Source: Ailurus styani
Lineage: Eukaryota; Chordata; Mammalia; Carnivora; Ailuridae
NCBI GenBank assembly: GCA_002007465.1
Contig: LNAC01000102.1
Location: 735,703-799,702, forward strand
DNA: 64,000 nucleotides
Direction of reading: 5' to 3'
Position 1 is the stretch's first letter; the number at the start of each line of letters is the position of its first letter. The translations under genes and the position numbers were made by a program. Of this stretch, positions 45,913-57,775 are shown one piece after another. Under the pieces are notes generated by a model. It made no database searches and was not told the origin of the DNA. It was given only the letters and a program-made list of their open reading frames with translations.

Positions 45913-48189
45913 TATAGTAGGCACTCAATGTGTTTGCTAATTAATAACTTGCATCATCCTGTCAGGGCCCCATCTGGAACTCACCGACATTTCTGCCCTG
46001 TATCTGTCTTTTTCTCTGTAAGGACATCTCTCTTTCTCTTCACATTACTTCTGGTATCATATTGTGATCACTTAGGGTATGATCTTCTGTTATACTGTCA
46101 TGTCCCTAACTCTACCTTAAATCAAATTCTACTATTCACAAGGTCTTATTGCTTCTTGATTTGTGTGGCTTCTGATCATTTTCAGAATATCTCCAAATAG
46201 TTAACTTCATTCATTTTTTGGGATGTAGCAGATATCTGTCATTTTTCTCTGATGAGCATGGCTACTGACAAATGGCAATAGCCCCCCAACTTTTCTTTTG
46301 GGGAGCCACCTCTCCATCTCCATGTGGTTCTGGTAAGCTGTTCTGTAGGGTGGGTATGTGACCCAAACTGGCCAAGGTCCTCCCTGATATTTGGCATATG
46401 GTTCTTCGTTTTAAGGACTATGGGAACCCAGAGCTGTTTTTCCTTTAGCGTGGAGTACACACTGTGGAATGAGACCAGACACAGACTAAAACAGAGAGTT
46501 GGAGAGAAAGAGCTCTGGCAAATGGCTGGAGTCCCACGATCCATTTGTGCCTAACGGGTTAACTTCAGTCCTCAAATCAGGATTCTGTTATCACTGCTCA
46601 AATTTAACAAGACGGTTTGGTCCTATTTGCTTCACATCCAAGTTATCCTTGGGTTAGAGTTGGCCACAAGTGCCGGTTATGTGGACTGATAATAAACACC
46701 AGGTTACCCAGTGAGAAGTACTGGTATGATGATAAAGGTGGGTTTAAGGAAAGATGATAGAACCTGGGTTAGGTACTGGGTGAATTCAATTATGTACACG
46801 ATGCAAGTGGAAAGGAGATGTGTTAACTGGGAAAGAGAACAGTAAGCAAATAGTGTTCAATGAATGAAGACCGTGTACGAGAGGTCCTCCTGTATGGCCA
46901 ACAACCGAACTAAACCAATTAGGCGCCAGTTTAAAGCCTTTCAGATTTATGACGTTTTGTTTAGAGAAGGAAATTATTGTATGTAATGATTGAGTGAAAA
47001 GAGAGACTCCTACAAAGATAGTAATTACTCTGTCATTTTAGTTTTACTTAAAAAAATATAAAAATTAGGGAAACAAAGGTATAGCTTCAAAATCAAGTTT
47101 GAGTCAGACTAGAATAGAAGGCAAAATCTATATATCTCTATCTAGTCACCCAGGTGTCTGTGAGGATCTACCTTTCACCTCTAGAGAAGCCTTGCTGTGG
47201 GCTTTGCTTCCTACGTAGAACAGATCCCCCAAGCATACGTTTTTTGAAGATGCTAAATAAATTGCCATGATAAAAACATCTCTGTAGCTCATGGACTGTG
47301 AAACATTAAGAAAGTATAATAACTTGAAGTCCACCCAGTTTCTAATGCACTAAAAAAATTACACGGAGAGTGAAATACACTGAGGTAATAGGGGGCCTCG
47401 TAGGTGGAGAGTTTCCAACACACTGTGTAGCGCATATAGCCAACTGAGAAGTTATGAGTGTTGCCAGACAATAGGCAGGCTTAATCCCACACTCTTAATG
47501 AGATAGCACAAAACTGAAGGCATTCTTAATGGCCACAGTTTAGAGTCACCCCTGTCTTGATCACTTATTTCCAACTTCTTTCTCTGTTTTCCTTCTGTAA
47601 AAATCTCCATAGAGCCTCTAACTCCTCTGATCTACATTTTATCACTTTCATTTCTTTTTTTTCTTGGCTCCCTGTGCTTCAGTTGGCTTTTATAAGATTT
47701 TGGCTGAAGGATGCTCCTCTTCAAGTGGCTTGCTTGCTGCTCTAAGAGTCCTTAAAATCTCACACCTGCTGCTACAAGTCCACTCGCCCCAACTTAGCTT
47801 TGTTTTCCTCGGTAACTTTCTCTATCCATTCACTGGTCCTATTCCTTTTCTACTCTCTATCTCTCAATTGCAGCAATTCTTTCTCATATTTCTAGGCATA
47901 TAAATACTTAGGAGCTCACCCCAAAATTCCAGAATGTCACATCCAAAGGATGTGTTTTAGCATTCGTTTGACCTTTCTTTGAGACTCTTCTCTCTCTAGC
48001 TTTCTACACAGTATTTTCACTGGTTTTCCCTACTTCTCAGGGTGGTCATTCATTTTCCCTTCTCTAGGACTTCCTGAACTATCTCGGCCCAGCCACTGTG
48101 CTGTCCAATGGAGAATTTCACCATCTGGGTGTTTCACCTGCCTCTCAAACTCAGTGTCTGAAAGCAGCCTCACAATTTCCCCTATCTTA
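45913..48189. other. No gene recognised
   Basis: Unplaced DNA. 46215-46560 has the look of an old repeat ('gggtatgtgacccaaactgg', 'ccaaggtcctccctgatatt') but was not identified. Open frames of 101-102 codons at 45892-46200 (plus) and 46239-46544 (minus) have no recognisable product. Confidence 0.3.
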
Positions 48190-48790
48190 GTTAATTGTAT
48201 CCATCAACCAAACAAGCAAATACGGGTGTCACCCTTCACTCCTCCCTCTCCTTAACAGCTAATGAGGCATCTCCATGGCCATGACTCTAGTTCCAGTCCT
48301 TATCAACCCTGAATTCACTTTCTAATTGATCTCCACCTTTATTGTTTCACAGATCACCCTTCCCCACAGCCCATCTTCTCTCACTGCCAACTCTGTGGTT
48401 TTATACAAATGCAAACATGATTCTTGGACATGCTTGCTTGAAATCTTCCAATACGTTCTACTATCCCCAGCAGTACTTCTGAACCTCAGCATGACTCTGC
48501 TAAAATGTGATTTTGCAGCTTGCTAAAATGTGATTTTGACTGGGGCTGGGGTGTGGCAGTTTCCATGTGTCGCTGCTGCTCTTTGGACTACATTTTGAGC
48601 AGTAAAAGTTCTAGACTCATGTCCAAATCCCATAGCCCCTTATAGTCTGCTCCCTGCTTTATGTGATAGCTACAGTTCTTGACATTGTCAGGAAAACACC
48701 TATGATGCCTCAGTCTTTCCAACCCTTTATTCCACCTTGACCCACTGACCCTCATGGTTTTCTAGCCACATTTCTCATTTCATTTGTAGG
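48190..48790 (+). repeat. L2 LINE fragment
   Basis: 'tcaccatctgg'-type text leads into 'cttcactcctccctctcctt', 'catggccatgactctagttc', 'cagtccttatcaaccctg', 'acagcccatcttctctcact', 'catgtccaaatcccatagcc' and 'agtctgctccctgctttatg'. These follow the L2 ORF2-end order on the plus strand (ggccctcatcacctctc, ctgccagagtgatc, aagtccaaactccttagc, gatctggcccctgcctac). Heavily diverged. Confidence 0.65.
48498..48538. repeat. Short direct repeat, 23-bp period
   Basis: The 18-mer tgctaaaatgtgattttg occurs at 48498-48515 and again at 48521-48538. A local duplication inside the L2 fragment. Confidence 0.9.
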
Positions 48791-49419
48791 CCAATGCAGG
48801 AAGCACCAGCTGGGGATTAGTCTATATTGAAAAGATAAAAATCAAATAAAATTTCCATAATAGCAGGGAAATATATGTTTTACAAGCTCTTTAGTGTGAA
48901 ATGGTTCAATAATATCACATTTGTTTCACATTTCTTAACAATTCACCTTTGGGTCTTTACCATGGCAATCTTTTTTTCTTAATGAAAATCTCACTAAAAT
49001 TTTCATGAAGCCAGCGATGAGAGAACAGAACTATATTAAGAGTCTTATGAAAAATATATTCAACATCATTCTCTAGATATTGTCTTTTAATATTTTCATT
49101 GGATTATCAATTGCTTATCTTCATTCCAGCTTTATGACTCCTTTTCCTTTTATCATTAGAAGTGGCTAATAAAAAGGTAGATTAAAATACATTTGGCTGT
49201 TTGATCAGGGTTGAACGTAATTTCCTATACCACAGACACGGGGAAGTAATGTTTATGTGAGAGAAGATCGACCTTCCCTTTCTCTGAGCCCGGAACAGAT
49301 AATATCATAGGAAGAACAGTCTCTCATAATGAAGCTGAGCCATTAGGTTCGGCTTCATCTCCTGCCACTTCCAGCAGCACAAGCCCACATCTTATTAATC
49401 ATGGAAGCTGCTGCGCTAT
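48791..49419. other. No gene recognised
   Basis: AT-rich unplaced DNA between two L2 pieces; it may include L2 sequence too diverged to see. Confidence 0.3.
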
Positions 49420-49560
49420 TTTGCACCTTTCTGTACTTTTGCATATGCTATTCGCGTTGCTTAAAACTCTCTTCCTCACCCCCCTAGCTAACTCTCCCTT
49501 ATGCTTCAGAGCTAGGTCAAATGGCACCTGGGATTAGGAAGCCCAAATTGATTGCCTCAG
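49420..49560 (+). repeat. L2 LINE fragment, continuation
   Basis: 'cttttgcatatgctattcgc', 'cccctagctaactctccctt', 'atgcttcagagctaggtcaa', 'atggcacctgggattaggaa' and 'gcccaaattgattgcctcag' continue the L2 consensus (tttgcacatgctgttccct, gcctggctaactcctac, ccttcaggtctcagctcaa, cacctcctctgggaagcc). It probably belongs to the same L2 copy as 48190-48790. Confidence 0.75.
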
Positions 49561-49704
49561 TGGAGCTAGCTTCTTACTGAGTTCCTTACATAACCACAGC
49601 TGGTCCTGCTGAAAGATCTGATTTTCTGCACGACCCATCCCCGCCCCGTCAGAGGCAGGACCTTCCAGCTCCCGTGCCTGGCTGGCACAGTGTTCACCTA
49701 TAAG

Positions 49705-50183
49705 GTGCTTGTGGTAGGCAGAATAATGCCCTCGCCCTCCCAAAGACGTCCACGTCCTAATCCCCTGAACCTGTGGATGTGTTGCTTTACATTGGCCAAA
49801 GGGAATTTGCAGATGGAATTAATGATCTTGAAATGGAGAGTTTATCCTGGATTATTATGAGTGGGCCCAACGTCATCACATGGATCCTTTTAGAAGGATT
49901 CTGGAAGAAGAGCCAGAATCAGAGATGTCAAGTGAAAGCAGAGGCCAAGTGATGCAGCCCTGAGCTAAGGCAGGCAGGTAGCTTCTAGAAGCCAGAAAAG
50001 GCAAGGAAATGGATTTTCTTCTAGAACCAGCAGAAAGGAATGCATCCCTGCCAACACCTTGATTTTAGCCTGTAAGAACCCATTTTGGACTTCTGACCTC
50101 CAGAACCCCAAGATACATTGTTTCAAGCCATGAAGTTTGGGTAATTTGCAGCAACAGCAGCAGTAGGAAACTAATACCGTGCT
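49705..50183 (+). mobile_element. MaLR-type LTR with possible 5-bp target duplication
   Basis: LTR at 49710-50178: 'tgtggtaggcagaataatgc', 'ccaaagacgtccacgtccta', 'gaatttgcagatggaattaa', 'gagtttatcctggattatta', 'gtgggcccaacgtcatcaca', 'gaagccagaaaaggcaagga', 'ttttggacttctgacctcca', 'gaaactaatacc'. The order matches an old MaLR/MLT1-class LTR. The flanks carry gtgct on both sides (49705-49709 and 50179-50183), the 5-bp duplication expected for retroviral integration. No internal retroviral sequence follows. Confidence 0.8.
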
Positions 50184-51440
50184 CAATTAATGTTCTTTTA
50201 CAGAACGCCTGAATTAAAAAATGCCTCAGGGTCATCTTCTCTGTCCTGGTGTTATTTCTATCTCCTCTTTCTACCTGAGCTGTGAGGGAAGCCGCAGGCA
50301 ATGGCTCTGGGAGATCTGCTTAGTCCAGCTGGGTCAGGGCTGGGCGGGGAGGCGGGGGCTTCCCACTACCTCACTCCACCAAAACACAAAGCCACACTTA
50401 ATTCAATATTTTCTATCACCTTGGTACAAGATCCTGTGGTTGGTGCTGCGGGAAATCTTATTTCGTCTATAGTTTACTTTCAAATTCCCTACAACTCTTT
50501 GAGAATGAGCACGCATTAAATTCAAACCTGGCGATCAGCTCCTGCGCCCAGCCGCCAGCTCTCCCCCGGCTCCCTGCCTGGCCCAGGGGTGCCCGAATGC
50601 CCGTCTCCTTGGAGAACACGTGTCCTGACCCACTTAGGTAACTTTATGGAATACTGCAGTTTTCCCTTCCCCAGGCCTTCATTTCCGATTTAACGTACAT
50701 AAATGGATACTAAAAAAGACTTTTTAAATGGAAAATTTCCTTTTCACCATTATCCTCACAGGGCTTTTCAATCACTAAGGGGACGAGTGAAATGCGAACA
50801 GTCCGCTCTCTGACTCGTACTCAGCTGTCAGGCCTCTAGGTGTCGCCACCAGCCAAGTCCTGTTGAAGGGTGTCTGGCCCTGTAGGTACATGCGGAGCAT
50901 GTCGTATTTTTTTTTTTTTTTTTTTTTTTTTTGATTATCCGGGGTGGGGGTGGGGGGTGCAATAGATACATACATATAAAACATATATATATATATGTTA
51001 CATATATATATGGTTTTTCCCGTTACATATATATTTATATATTCCATTCTAGCTCTAGTTTTCTGTGCAAAATTCAAACTAAGAGAATAAATGATAGATG
51101 TATTGACTTTTCAATTTTATTCTTTTGTTTTATTTTCCATATCAGCACTGGAACATGGCGGATTTTGTTGGACTCTCAGAATATTCTTTAAAGGGGCACC
51201 CAATTCCATAAATTCACAAAAAAATTGTTTTTCTTGTACAACTCCATTTTAATGTTTTCCCTTCCTTTAGATCTGCATACAGTTTTGGAAGCTACTGAGT
51301 TGAGCTGATTTTCAAACCAGGTGGAAAGCAGCAAACATTGAAGAGTGGATGCATTTAGAGTTCTGGAAATACTCCGAAAGTTCACTAGTCACTAACACTC
51401 ACTCGGTTCTTCCCCATTCTGAAATTTTACAACTTATAAA
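50184..51440. other. No gene recognised; GC-rich patch, poly(T) and AT-palindromes
   Basis: 50520-50620 is GC-rich with CpGs ('cctgcgcccagccgccagct'). A 26-T run is followed by a G-rich tract (50939-50958) and then by an AT-rich stretch (50968-51045) made of repeated 'acatatatat' blocks. Small frames over these are low complexity. A 78-codon minus frame overlaps the LTR edge. Confidence 0.4.
50907..50932. repeat. Poly(T), 26 nt
   Basis: Uninterrupted T-run. It could be the A-tail of a minus-strand retrocopy, but nothing recognisable lies upstream on the minus strand. Length may be inaccurate. Confidence 0.9.
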
Positions 51441-51452
51441 TGTAAATATATG

Positions 51453-51630
51453 GGGTGCCTGGGTGGCTCAGTCAGTTGAGCGTCTGCCTTCTGCTCAGGT
51501 CATGATCTCAGGGTCCTGGGATTGAGTCCGCATCGGGCTCCCTGCTCTGCGGGAAGCCTGCTTCTCCCTCTCTCTCTGCCACTCCCCCTGTTCCTTTTCT
51601 TTCTCAAAAATAAAGAAATCTTTAAAAATA
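51453..51630 (+). mobile_element. CAN-SINE
   Basis: 'gggtgcctgggtggctcagt', 'cagttgagcgtctgccttct', 'gctcaggtcatgatctcagg', 'gtcctgggattgagtccgca' and 'agcctgcttctccctctctc'. The 'cagttgagcgtctgcc' head is an older subfamily. The tail is degraded (aaaaataaagaaatctttaa) and a target duplication is unclear. Confidence 0.92.
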
Positions 51631-51639
51631 AATACATAA

Positions 51640-53990
51640 ATATAACTATATGGTATTTCAAAATCTGGGTGGGAGAATTCAGAGGGGCTCAGAAAGCTGA
51701 AAACCCTGCCCTCCAGGACCGCTCCTCTCTGATTTCATCGTTTTTCTCCATCTTGCCAAATCCAGAAGAGTGGTCTGCTTTGACTTCAAAACGTGTGACA
51801 GACTTTTACAAAAATCATCAGTTCCGTTGTTCCCGCTTTTCCCCTTACGCTAGAACTGCCTGCTCTGTTCACGTGTCCTTATTTGTGCCGCGGCTCTGCC
51901 ACCACCTTGTGCTCTGCTGCTTGTCACTGTCTCCCGGCGATTCTTGTCCCGGACTTTGTAATCACTGCAGCTTGCTTCTGATGGCTGCTATAGGTCACAT
52001 TTCATAGGCTACGGCAAGACTTACACGGAATAACTGGAAAGAACATTCCGTTTAAAGATACTTCTTGCCTCATTTTCCTTTAAGCTAAGATTTAGTAGAA
52101 CTAAAAATTGAGACAAATCTCCACTGAGATATATATGGATGGATGTGTGTACACACACACACACACACACAGAGAAAACGAGAGCTTTCCAAATCTTGCA
52201 TTTAATATTTATACAGTCATTTTCTGAAAGCTTTGAATATAACCAAAGCTACTGTTAGGCAAAGAACTTTGACTATAATGAAGGTTATTGTAAGACAAGA
52301 GAACATGCTGTTTTTATCATCCACCCACTTGCTCTCCCCAAGAAAAATACTGAACAGCAGTTAGCTCATTTTAAGGGCTATATCTAGTTACTGCTAAACT
52401 GGCAGACTTCTGTCAGGCTTCTAAAAGCGATTCGTATTGATTTCTGACTTCAGGGCTAAAATTAATAAGGAGCCCAGGAAGGCCAGGGGTTTTCCTTGAA
52501 CAGAGAAACAACACAAAGGTTACGTTACTGACTGAATTTGCTGTGCTAGTTAAGGGTTTTTTTTTAAAAAAAGTGCATATATTAAAGACTATCAGTTGAA
52601 AAAATGGGTAGTTGTATAATAAAAGTTAGTATCAGATTTTGTTCTATTTTTATTGTAAGCCAGCAGTGACCCTTCCATTTGCATATTAGAGAAATTAGAG
52701 TGTTTTGTGAGCTAATCATCCTATAAAATAATACCTCCCTTGCATGTATATTAATGGATGGTAAACTCTGGGTTTGTGGAGTAAGCGTAATTAATTCCTG
52801 GAACCAAGAGTGTTACTACTGATTTATAGACACCTGTAAAATCTATACCATAGAGCCCAAGAATTAAAAGGGTGCAGAGTCTCTCTAGTGAGGCTCCTCA
52901 CCCACCCACCGCAGAAATCCCTTCTCCGGGTGGGCTTGGCGGTTCCACCATCACATCAACACTGCAAGACCCTAATATGACAGACATGCTGGAAGTTATT
53001 TTTCTATTCCCAATCAAGCCTAGAATGGTGTTGGTACTCTGAATATCTGTTACTCTTGATTTAGTAAACATGTCTCTATGTCACACAAATCCCTCAAGTA
53101 CTGGTGAGAAAAATCAAAACAGAAAACAGGGGCAAAGCAAGCATTCCAGTAGCAAGGCTAGAGAGAGGCACAGGTAAGGAACGTACTAATCTGGAATAGT
53201 CGTCCTTGGAAGCCAATTACTTTCTCAGCAAAATTAATCTCTTTCACTTCAGGTTCACTTAAAAGTTAATAAAAGGAAGAATATCTGGCAGGATCATCTA
53301 TCTCTCCATCTACCCACTTGCTTAATCACTAGCCACCATGAACTGAGAGTCTGGGGATGCACATAATCATTGGATTTAATTGGATCTGGCACATTCTATT
53401 TCCTAATAACCTTCTGCCTTGTCTTCCATTAGAGGTAAAATCTTTTAGGGTGAGTGGATAGGTCAGACTTTACAGAGAAGTTTTTCAATTTTCTGTTTGC
53501 CACAGGAGTAAATTAAAAACAAGAAGATTAAGAGCCAATAGCTATGTCCTTTATGGAAGTATTGGGTTCTTGGTATTTACTGTTGAGGAATTGAGATTCT
53601 AGTGCAAGGCTAAGACCAATGTTCTAAAAATAGGTTGTTGCATATTCTCTGATAACTGGTTACATGAAGAGTCCTTTCTAGAAGCTTTAAATATGGACTT
53701 CAGCATCATGCTTCTTCCTTTAAATAATATTTCATTTTCAACGTGAAACTGAGAACCATGATGTAAGGATGACTAGAAGTCACGTTACATCCTAAGATTT
53801 GCATCTTTCTGTAACGTTTATATTTATGACACTCGCCAGCTTCATTCACAACTGAGTTGCCAACTTCCCACAATGAAGTTTTGGATACTTGACAGCAAGT
53901 CATCAGTGTTGCTTGTAATGTAAATTTTCACTTAAACTGCCTAAACTTCAAAAAACACTGAAAACCCTTCTGCTCTTAATGAACATGGGC
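51640..53990. other. No gene recognised; candidate conserved non-coding part
   Basis: Unique-looking DNA. A (CA)n microsatellite lies at 52151-52171. The part 52560-52830 has octamer and homeodomain-like motifs and is reported as a finding. A plus-strand 161-codon frame (51522-52007) starts inside the SINE and so cannot be an original gene as drawn. Confidence 0.35.
52151..52171. repeat. (CA)n microsatellite
   Basis: About ten CA units preceded by 'gatgtgtgtacacac', so the flank reads as a TG-to-AC switch. Confidence 0.9.
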
Positions 53991-54770
53991 TAATTCCTGA
54001 AGAGAAGTCACCAAGGAAATTAATTTATGATACATGCCAGCTATCGGTTTATCACATCTTAGCTCCAAATTCACGCTCCAGCACGTGCTCTGTAATCCCG
54101 GACAGAGTCCCTTTAAGCATGTCTCCCTCACGTGAGTCCAGGTTAAGCTTTCTTGGTTGGAGGCTCTCTTGTGTGGCTGCTGCACAGTGTGGGTCTGATG
54201 GTGCTGCAATCTCTTGGGGGTCGCAGAGCACAGGGTCCCACAGAGACCTGGAGCTCTGGCCCAGCGATAACCTCCTGCAGCCCCGCTGACATGGACACAG
54301 GTTCCTGGTCTCCCATTTGCCCTGCATCTTGACTCCCTCTGCAAGCGTGCATGCCTGGCCCGGGCTCCCAGGCCCCTGACCACAATTGAGGTTGCTTGCT
54401 GTTGCATATGACTGTAGGCCAGCCAGTGAACCTCAGTGCCATCATCCAGTTAGCTGCAACTGTGACTCTCCCAGGAGCTCGGAAGCCCCGCTTCCCTCCC
54501 AAGTTTGGACTTCCTTGGGTACTCTCTCTTAGCCCCAGGGGGGGAAACACTATGTTCTTACATCTGATAGTCACTCCTTTCTCAGTGGTTGGGAATTCTT
54601 TATATTTAATTTCCTGTGCAAATAACCATGTGTTTACCTCTTGCTTGGTTACAGACTGATAAAAACACACTTCACTTAGCAACTGGGAATTGTCAGCAGA
54701 AAGGACACAAGGAATAGACGTTACTAGTGATACAATAAGGAAAAAACTAGACTTTTCAGTTCATGGCCAT
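53991..54770. other. GC-richer unplaced segment with long minus-strand frames
   Basis: Minus-strand frames of 143 (53976-54407) and 179 codons (54143-54682) overlap in different registers across about 700 bp. Neither translation shows a recognised domain. The composition (cagcccc, cctggcccgggctcccaggc) contrasts with AT-rich surroundings and could be an old LTR or retrocopy. I cannot classify it. Confidence 0.35.
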
Positions 54771-56603
54771 GCTTTTAATTATCAAATAGACTGTTGAACA
54801 CATACGAATAAACCATGTATTTTATTTGACAGTAGGGTCAGCTTTTATGTAACAAATTTATTGTATACAAGTTAAAAAAGGACATACAAGTAATTCATCT
54901 CTCTTAATATAAAGCTGACCCAAACCAAATGGCATAAAATAAAAAACGCCAAGAAAAGTAGCTTCTGAGATACTAAGCAGTGAACATTTATGCTCACAGC
55001 TAAATTACAAAGAGTACTACACTTTCACCAACATCATACACACATAAATATCAATATTGGGTATCAACAAAATCACATACTGGTCTTAATACAAAAGAGA
55101 CAATGGATCTGGTTTTTGTAACGGCATATTTGGGTTTAACTGGTGACTGGTGGTTAAACCCTCCCTAAAATGGTAAAGTGTTGTTCTCTTTCTCCGATGT
55201 TTACCAGGTAAAAAATATAAGCTGAGGCACAAAGAAAAAAAATATGACCTCCTAGCACAGAGTATTTGGGCTTTGGCTGGACAGTTTATTTGGTGACTCT
55301 GAGTTCTACCACAAATCACAAGAAGGATGCTCTTCCAATCAGCAAAAAATTAGAATGTAAATTATAACTGTACTGAAAATACTCTTTAATAAAGAGCTAT
55401 TTGCAATGAAAATGCAATAAAGTTTTCCGTTATGGTGAAAACACTGGAGAGAACAGATCCTCCCCATCATTTAAAATCTATTCTCTGAAGTTACCCATTT
55501 TCAGGAAGATGGCCATCTCCTGAGGTGGACCCCACACCCACCCAAATTCCCCTATCAAAACTTGTCATTTCACCTGCATATCCGTCTGATTCCAGCAGGA
55601 GGTCTGTCCACCCTCACCCCAGATGTACCTACTGGTTTACATGCTGGGGTTCTAGAGGATGGAGCCCCTCTGGAATTGTCTCAGAGGCAGCCTGGTCTCT
55701 AAACGGGTCAATGATAGGGAACAGGTTTTCTATTGTCATTCAGAAGCCACCCACAAGCCTGAATATGGTGGGTGCATTCATTTCACCCGCCAGATATGTA
55801 ACTGCTAAATTTCTGTTTGCCTGGTCACCTCATGACTAGGATGGGAAACCTGTCAGGATTCAGTTTCTCATTTTTGATTCTGACGGTATAATAATAAATA
55901 CTTACCAGGCATGTAAAATAGTAGAGCGAGGGACGCTGTAGCTGGAGGCATTCCTTCTGTCTGCCAATCTGGGGAGTAAAAATATCGCTGTTGTCATCAT
56001 TTCTGCTACCCGTACTAGTTGGTTAGGATGTGGCCAGGAGCAGATTGTTGAGGAGTGGTTTACCAATAGAGACAGGCAGGGAGAGAGAAGAGGGTACATC
56101 TGATCTAGGATAACAGAGTCAATGCCAAATTACTGGTCTTTTTGCACCACGTATTGGTCTCAGTCATCTTTGGAATCTGGCTTTGAATCCAGAGCCCAGA
56201 ATCTGTATTTCAGCCTAGTGATGTTATTAATATGTGGCATGAAATGGATTGATATGAAGAAAAATACTACCCCAATTTAACAGATTGGGATAATAATATC
56301 AATAAGCTACATCAAATTAACATGAGAAATGTTCATCTATAATTTATCTCAGACAGATTCTGTGGGGTTATTCCATCCATCCTGAAAGGATAAATCCTAT
56401 ATATGTATGGTAGTTCATGAGAATGACAAATATTGAGCCCCAAAGCAACATGCAAAACAGCTAAGTGAAACACAGATAGTTGGCATCTGTTGACATACAA
56501 GGGCTATAATATAATCACTCTCATTTCAGGGAAGGGTCCCAAACAAGATAATTAAAAAAAAAAAAAAAAGGTAAAACAACAACAACAACAAAAAAAAAAC
56601 CCA
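54771..56603. other. No gene recognised; unique DNA
   Basis: On the minus strand two AATAAA motifs lie near 54827 and 54867 in low-complexity-free AT-rich DNA that has the texture of a 3' UTR, but no upstream coding exon is proven. The part 55500-55860 has long open frames on both strands. A poly(A)/(CAA)n tract precedes the next SINE. Confidence 0.3.
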
Positions 56604-56797
56604 GGGTGCCTGGGTGGCTCTGTCGGTTAAGCAACTGCCTTTGGCTCAGGTCATGATCCCAGCCAGGGTCCTAGGATCGAGTCTCAATCAGGCTCCCTGC
56701 TCAGCAGGGAGTCTGCTTCTCCCTCTGCCTGCTGCTCCCCCTGCTTGTGCTCTTTCTCTCTCTGACAAGTAAATAAATAAAATCTTTAAGAAACAAA
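56604..56797 (+). mobile_element. CAN-SINE
   Basis: 'gggtgcctgggtggctctgt', 'cggttaagcaactgcctttg', 'gctcaggtcatgatcccagc', 'cagggagtctgcttctccct' and an 'aagtaaataaataaaatctt' tail. It inserted in or next to an A-rich tract; direct repeats ending in aaaaccca flank it approximately. A small internal duplication ('cagccagggtcctaggatcg') distinguishes it from other copies. Confidence 0.92.
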
Positions 56798-57180
56798 ACA
56801 AAACAAAACCCATTCTCCTACTTAAAAACTGTCACCTTCAATTTTTTTAATGATAAAAGTAATACACATTCCCCCCCTCCCACCAAAACTATTTCATTGA
56901 CAGTAGCAACAAGAAAATGGTTTAAAACCGTGGGCAAAAAAAAAAGAAAGATATTTTTCCTTAATACTCACATTCTGTTTTAATCTTTAGCAATGAGACC
57001 AGAAAGAAACATTCAAAAAGTAGATTATCCATATATTCCTATGAGCTCAGATGAGTTTTATAGATACAGACAATTAACATTTTAGGAAATCTAGGATAAA
57101 ATTCTATTGATATTCATCACTGTTTTGCAGATTATAGATGCAACTGTATGGTTCATTAAATTTCCTCTTTAAAAAAAGAA

Positions 57181-57183
<3 letters not shown>

Positions 57184-57212
<29 letters not shown>
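57184..57212. repeat. (CA)n microsatellite
   Basis: About fourteen uninterrupted CA units followed by 'ccccacca'. The TH-repeat open frame over it is translation of the microsatellite. Confidence 0.95.
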
Positions 57213-57215
<3 letters not shown>

Positions 57216-57564
57216 CACCATGACTCTGTTCACAGAAGTGGACCAATTAGAGCGGAGACATCACTTTGTAAGGCAATAAAGGAACAAGAGGTTAGATACA
57301 CAGAGAGCCCCATATTACAGCACACACAGATTACTCTTTATTCCAGGAAAAAAAAGAACCTCCCTCTTCACTACAAAAGTGCTTCAAGTTAGAAGGACAA
57401 AAAAGCAAAACAAGGAAAACATTCTCTTGGCAGTAGTATTAAAAAATTATATTCCAAAAGATGTTCACATTTTCTTTCATTTTACAAATGAAAGAAGGAG
57501 CATTTTGCCAAAAACCTTTGAAAGGTTTTGTAAATTCTATTGTAAATTCAGGTAAAGAGGCTGG

Positions 57565-57775
57565 TATACAATAGTACCATCCAAGAGAACTATAACACAA
57601 GCCATACATGTAATTAAAGATTTTATAGTGGCCACATTTTTAAAAAAGGTGAAATTTGTTTTAATATTTAATTTAACCCAATATGGCCCAAATATTATCA
57701 TTTAAACATGCAATCAATATAAAATTATTAATAAGTTATTTTACACTCTTTCCTTCATACTACATCTTCTAGTAT
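57565..57775. mobile_element. hAT-Charlie fragment
   Basis: 'catacatgtaattaaagatt', 'ttatagtggccacattttta', 'aaatttgttttaatatttaa', 'tttaacccaatatggcccaa', 'atattatcatttaaacatgc' and 'aatcaatataaaattattaa' match an internal portion of a Charlie-type DNA element related to the one at 36.7 kb. Neither terminal repeat is clear. Confidence 0.6.

Noticed and set aside
49705..50183. Endogenous retrovirus with genes at the MaLR LTRs
   Set aside because: Only LTR sequence is present at 1.2, 45.4 and 49.7 kb; no gag, pol or env text follows them.
50907..50932. Poly(T) as the tail of a minus-strand processed gene
   Set aside because: No recognisable mRNA-like sequence or target duplication accompanies it.
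51522..52007. 161-codon plus-strand frame
   Set aside because: It begins inside a CAN-SINE and crosses its tail into unique DNA, so it is a chance fusion.
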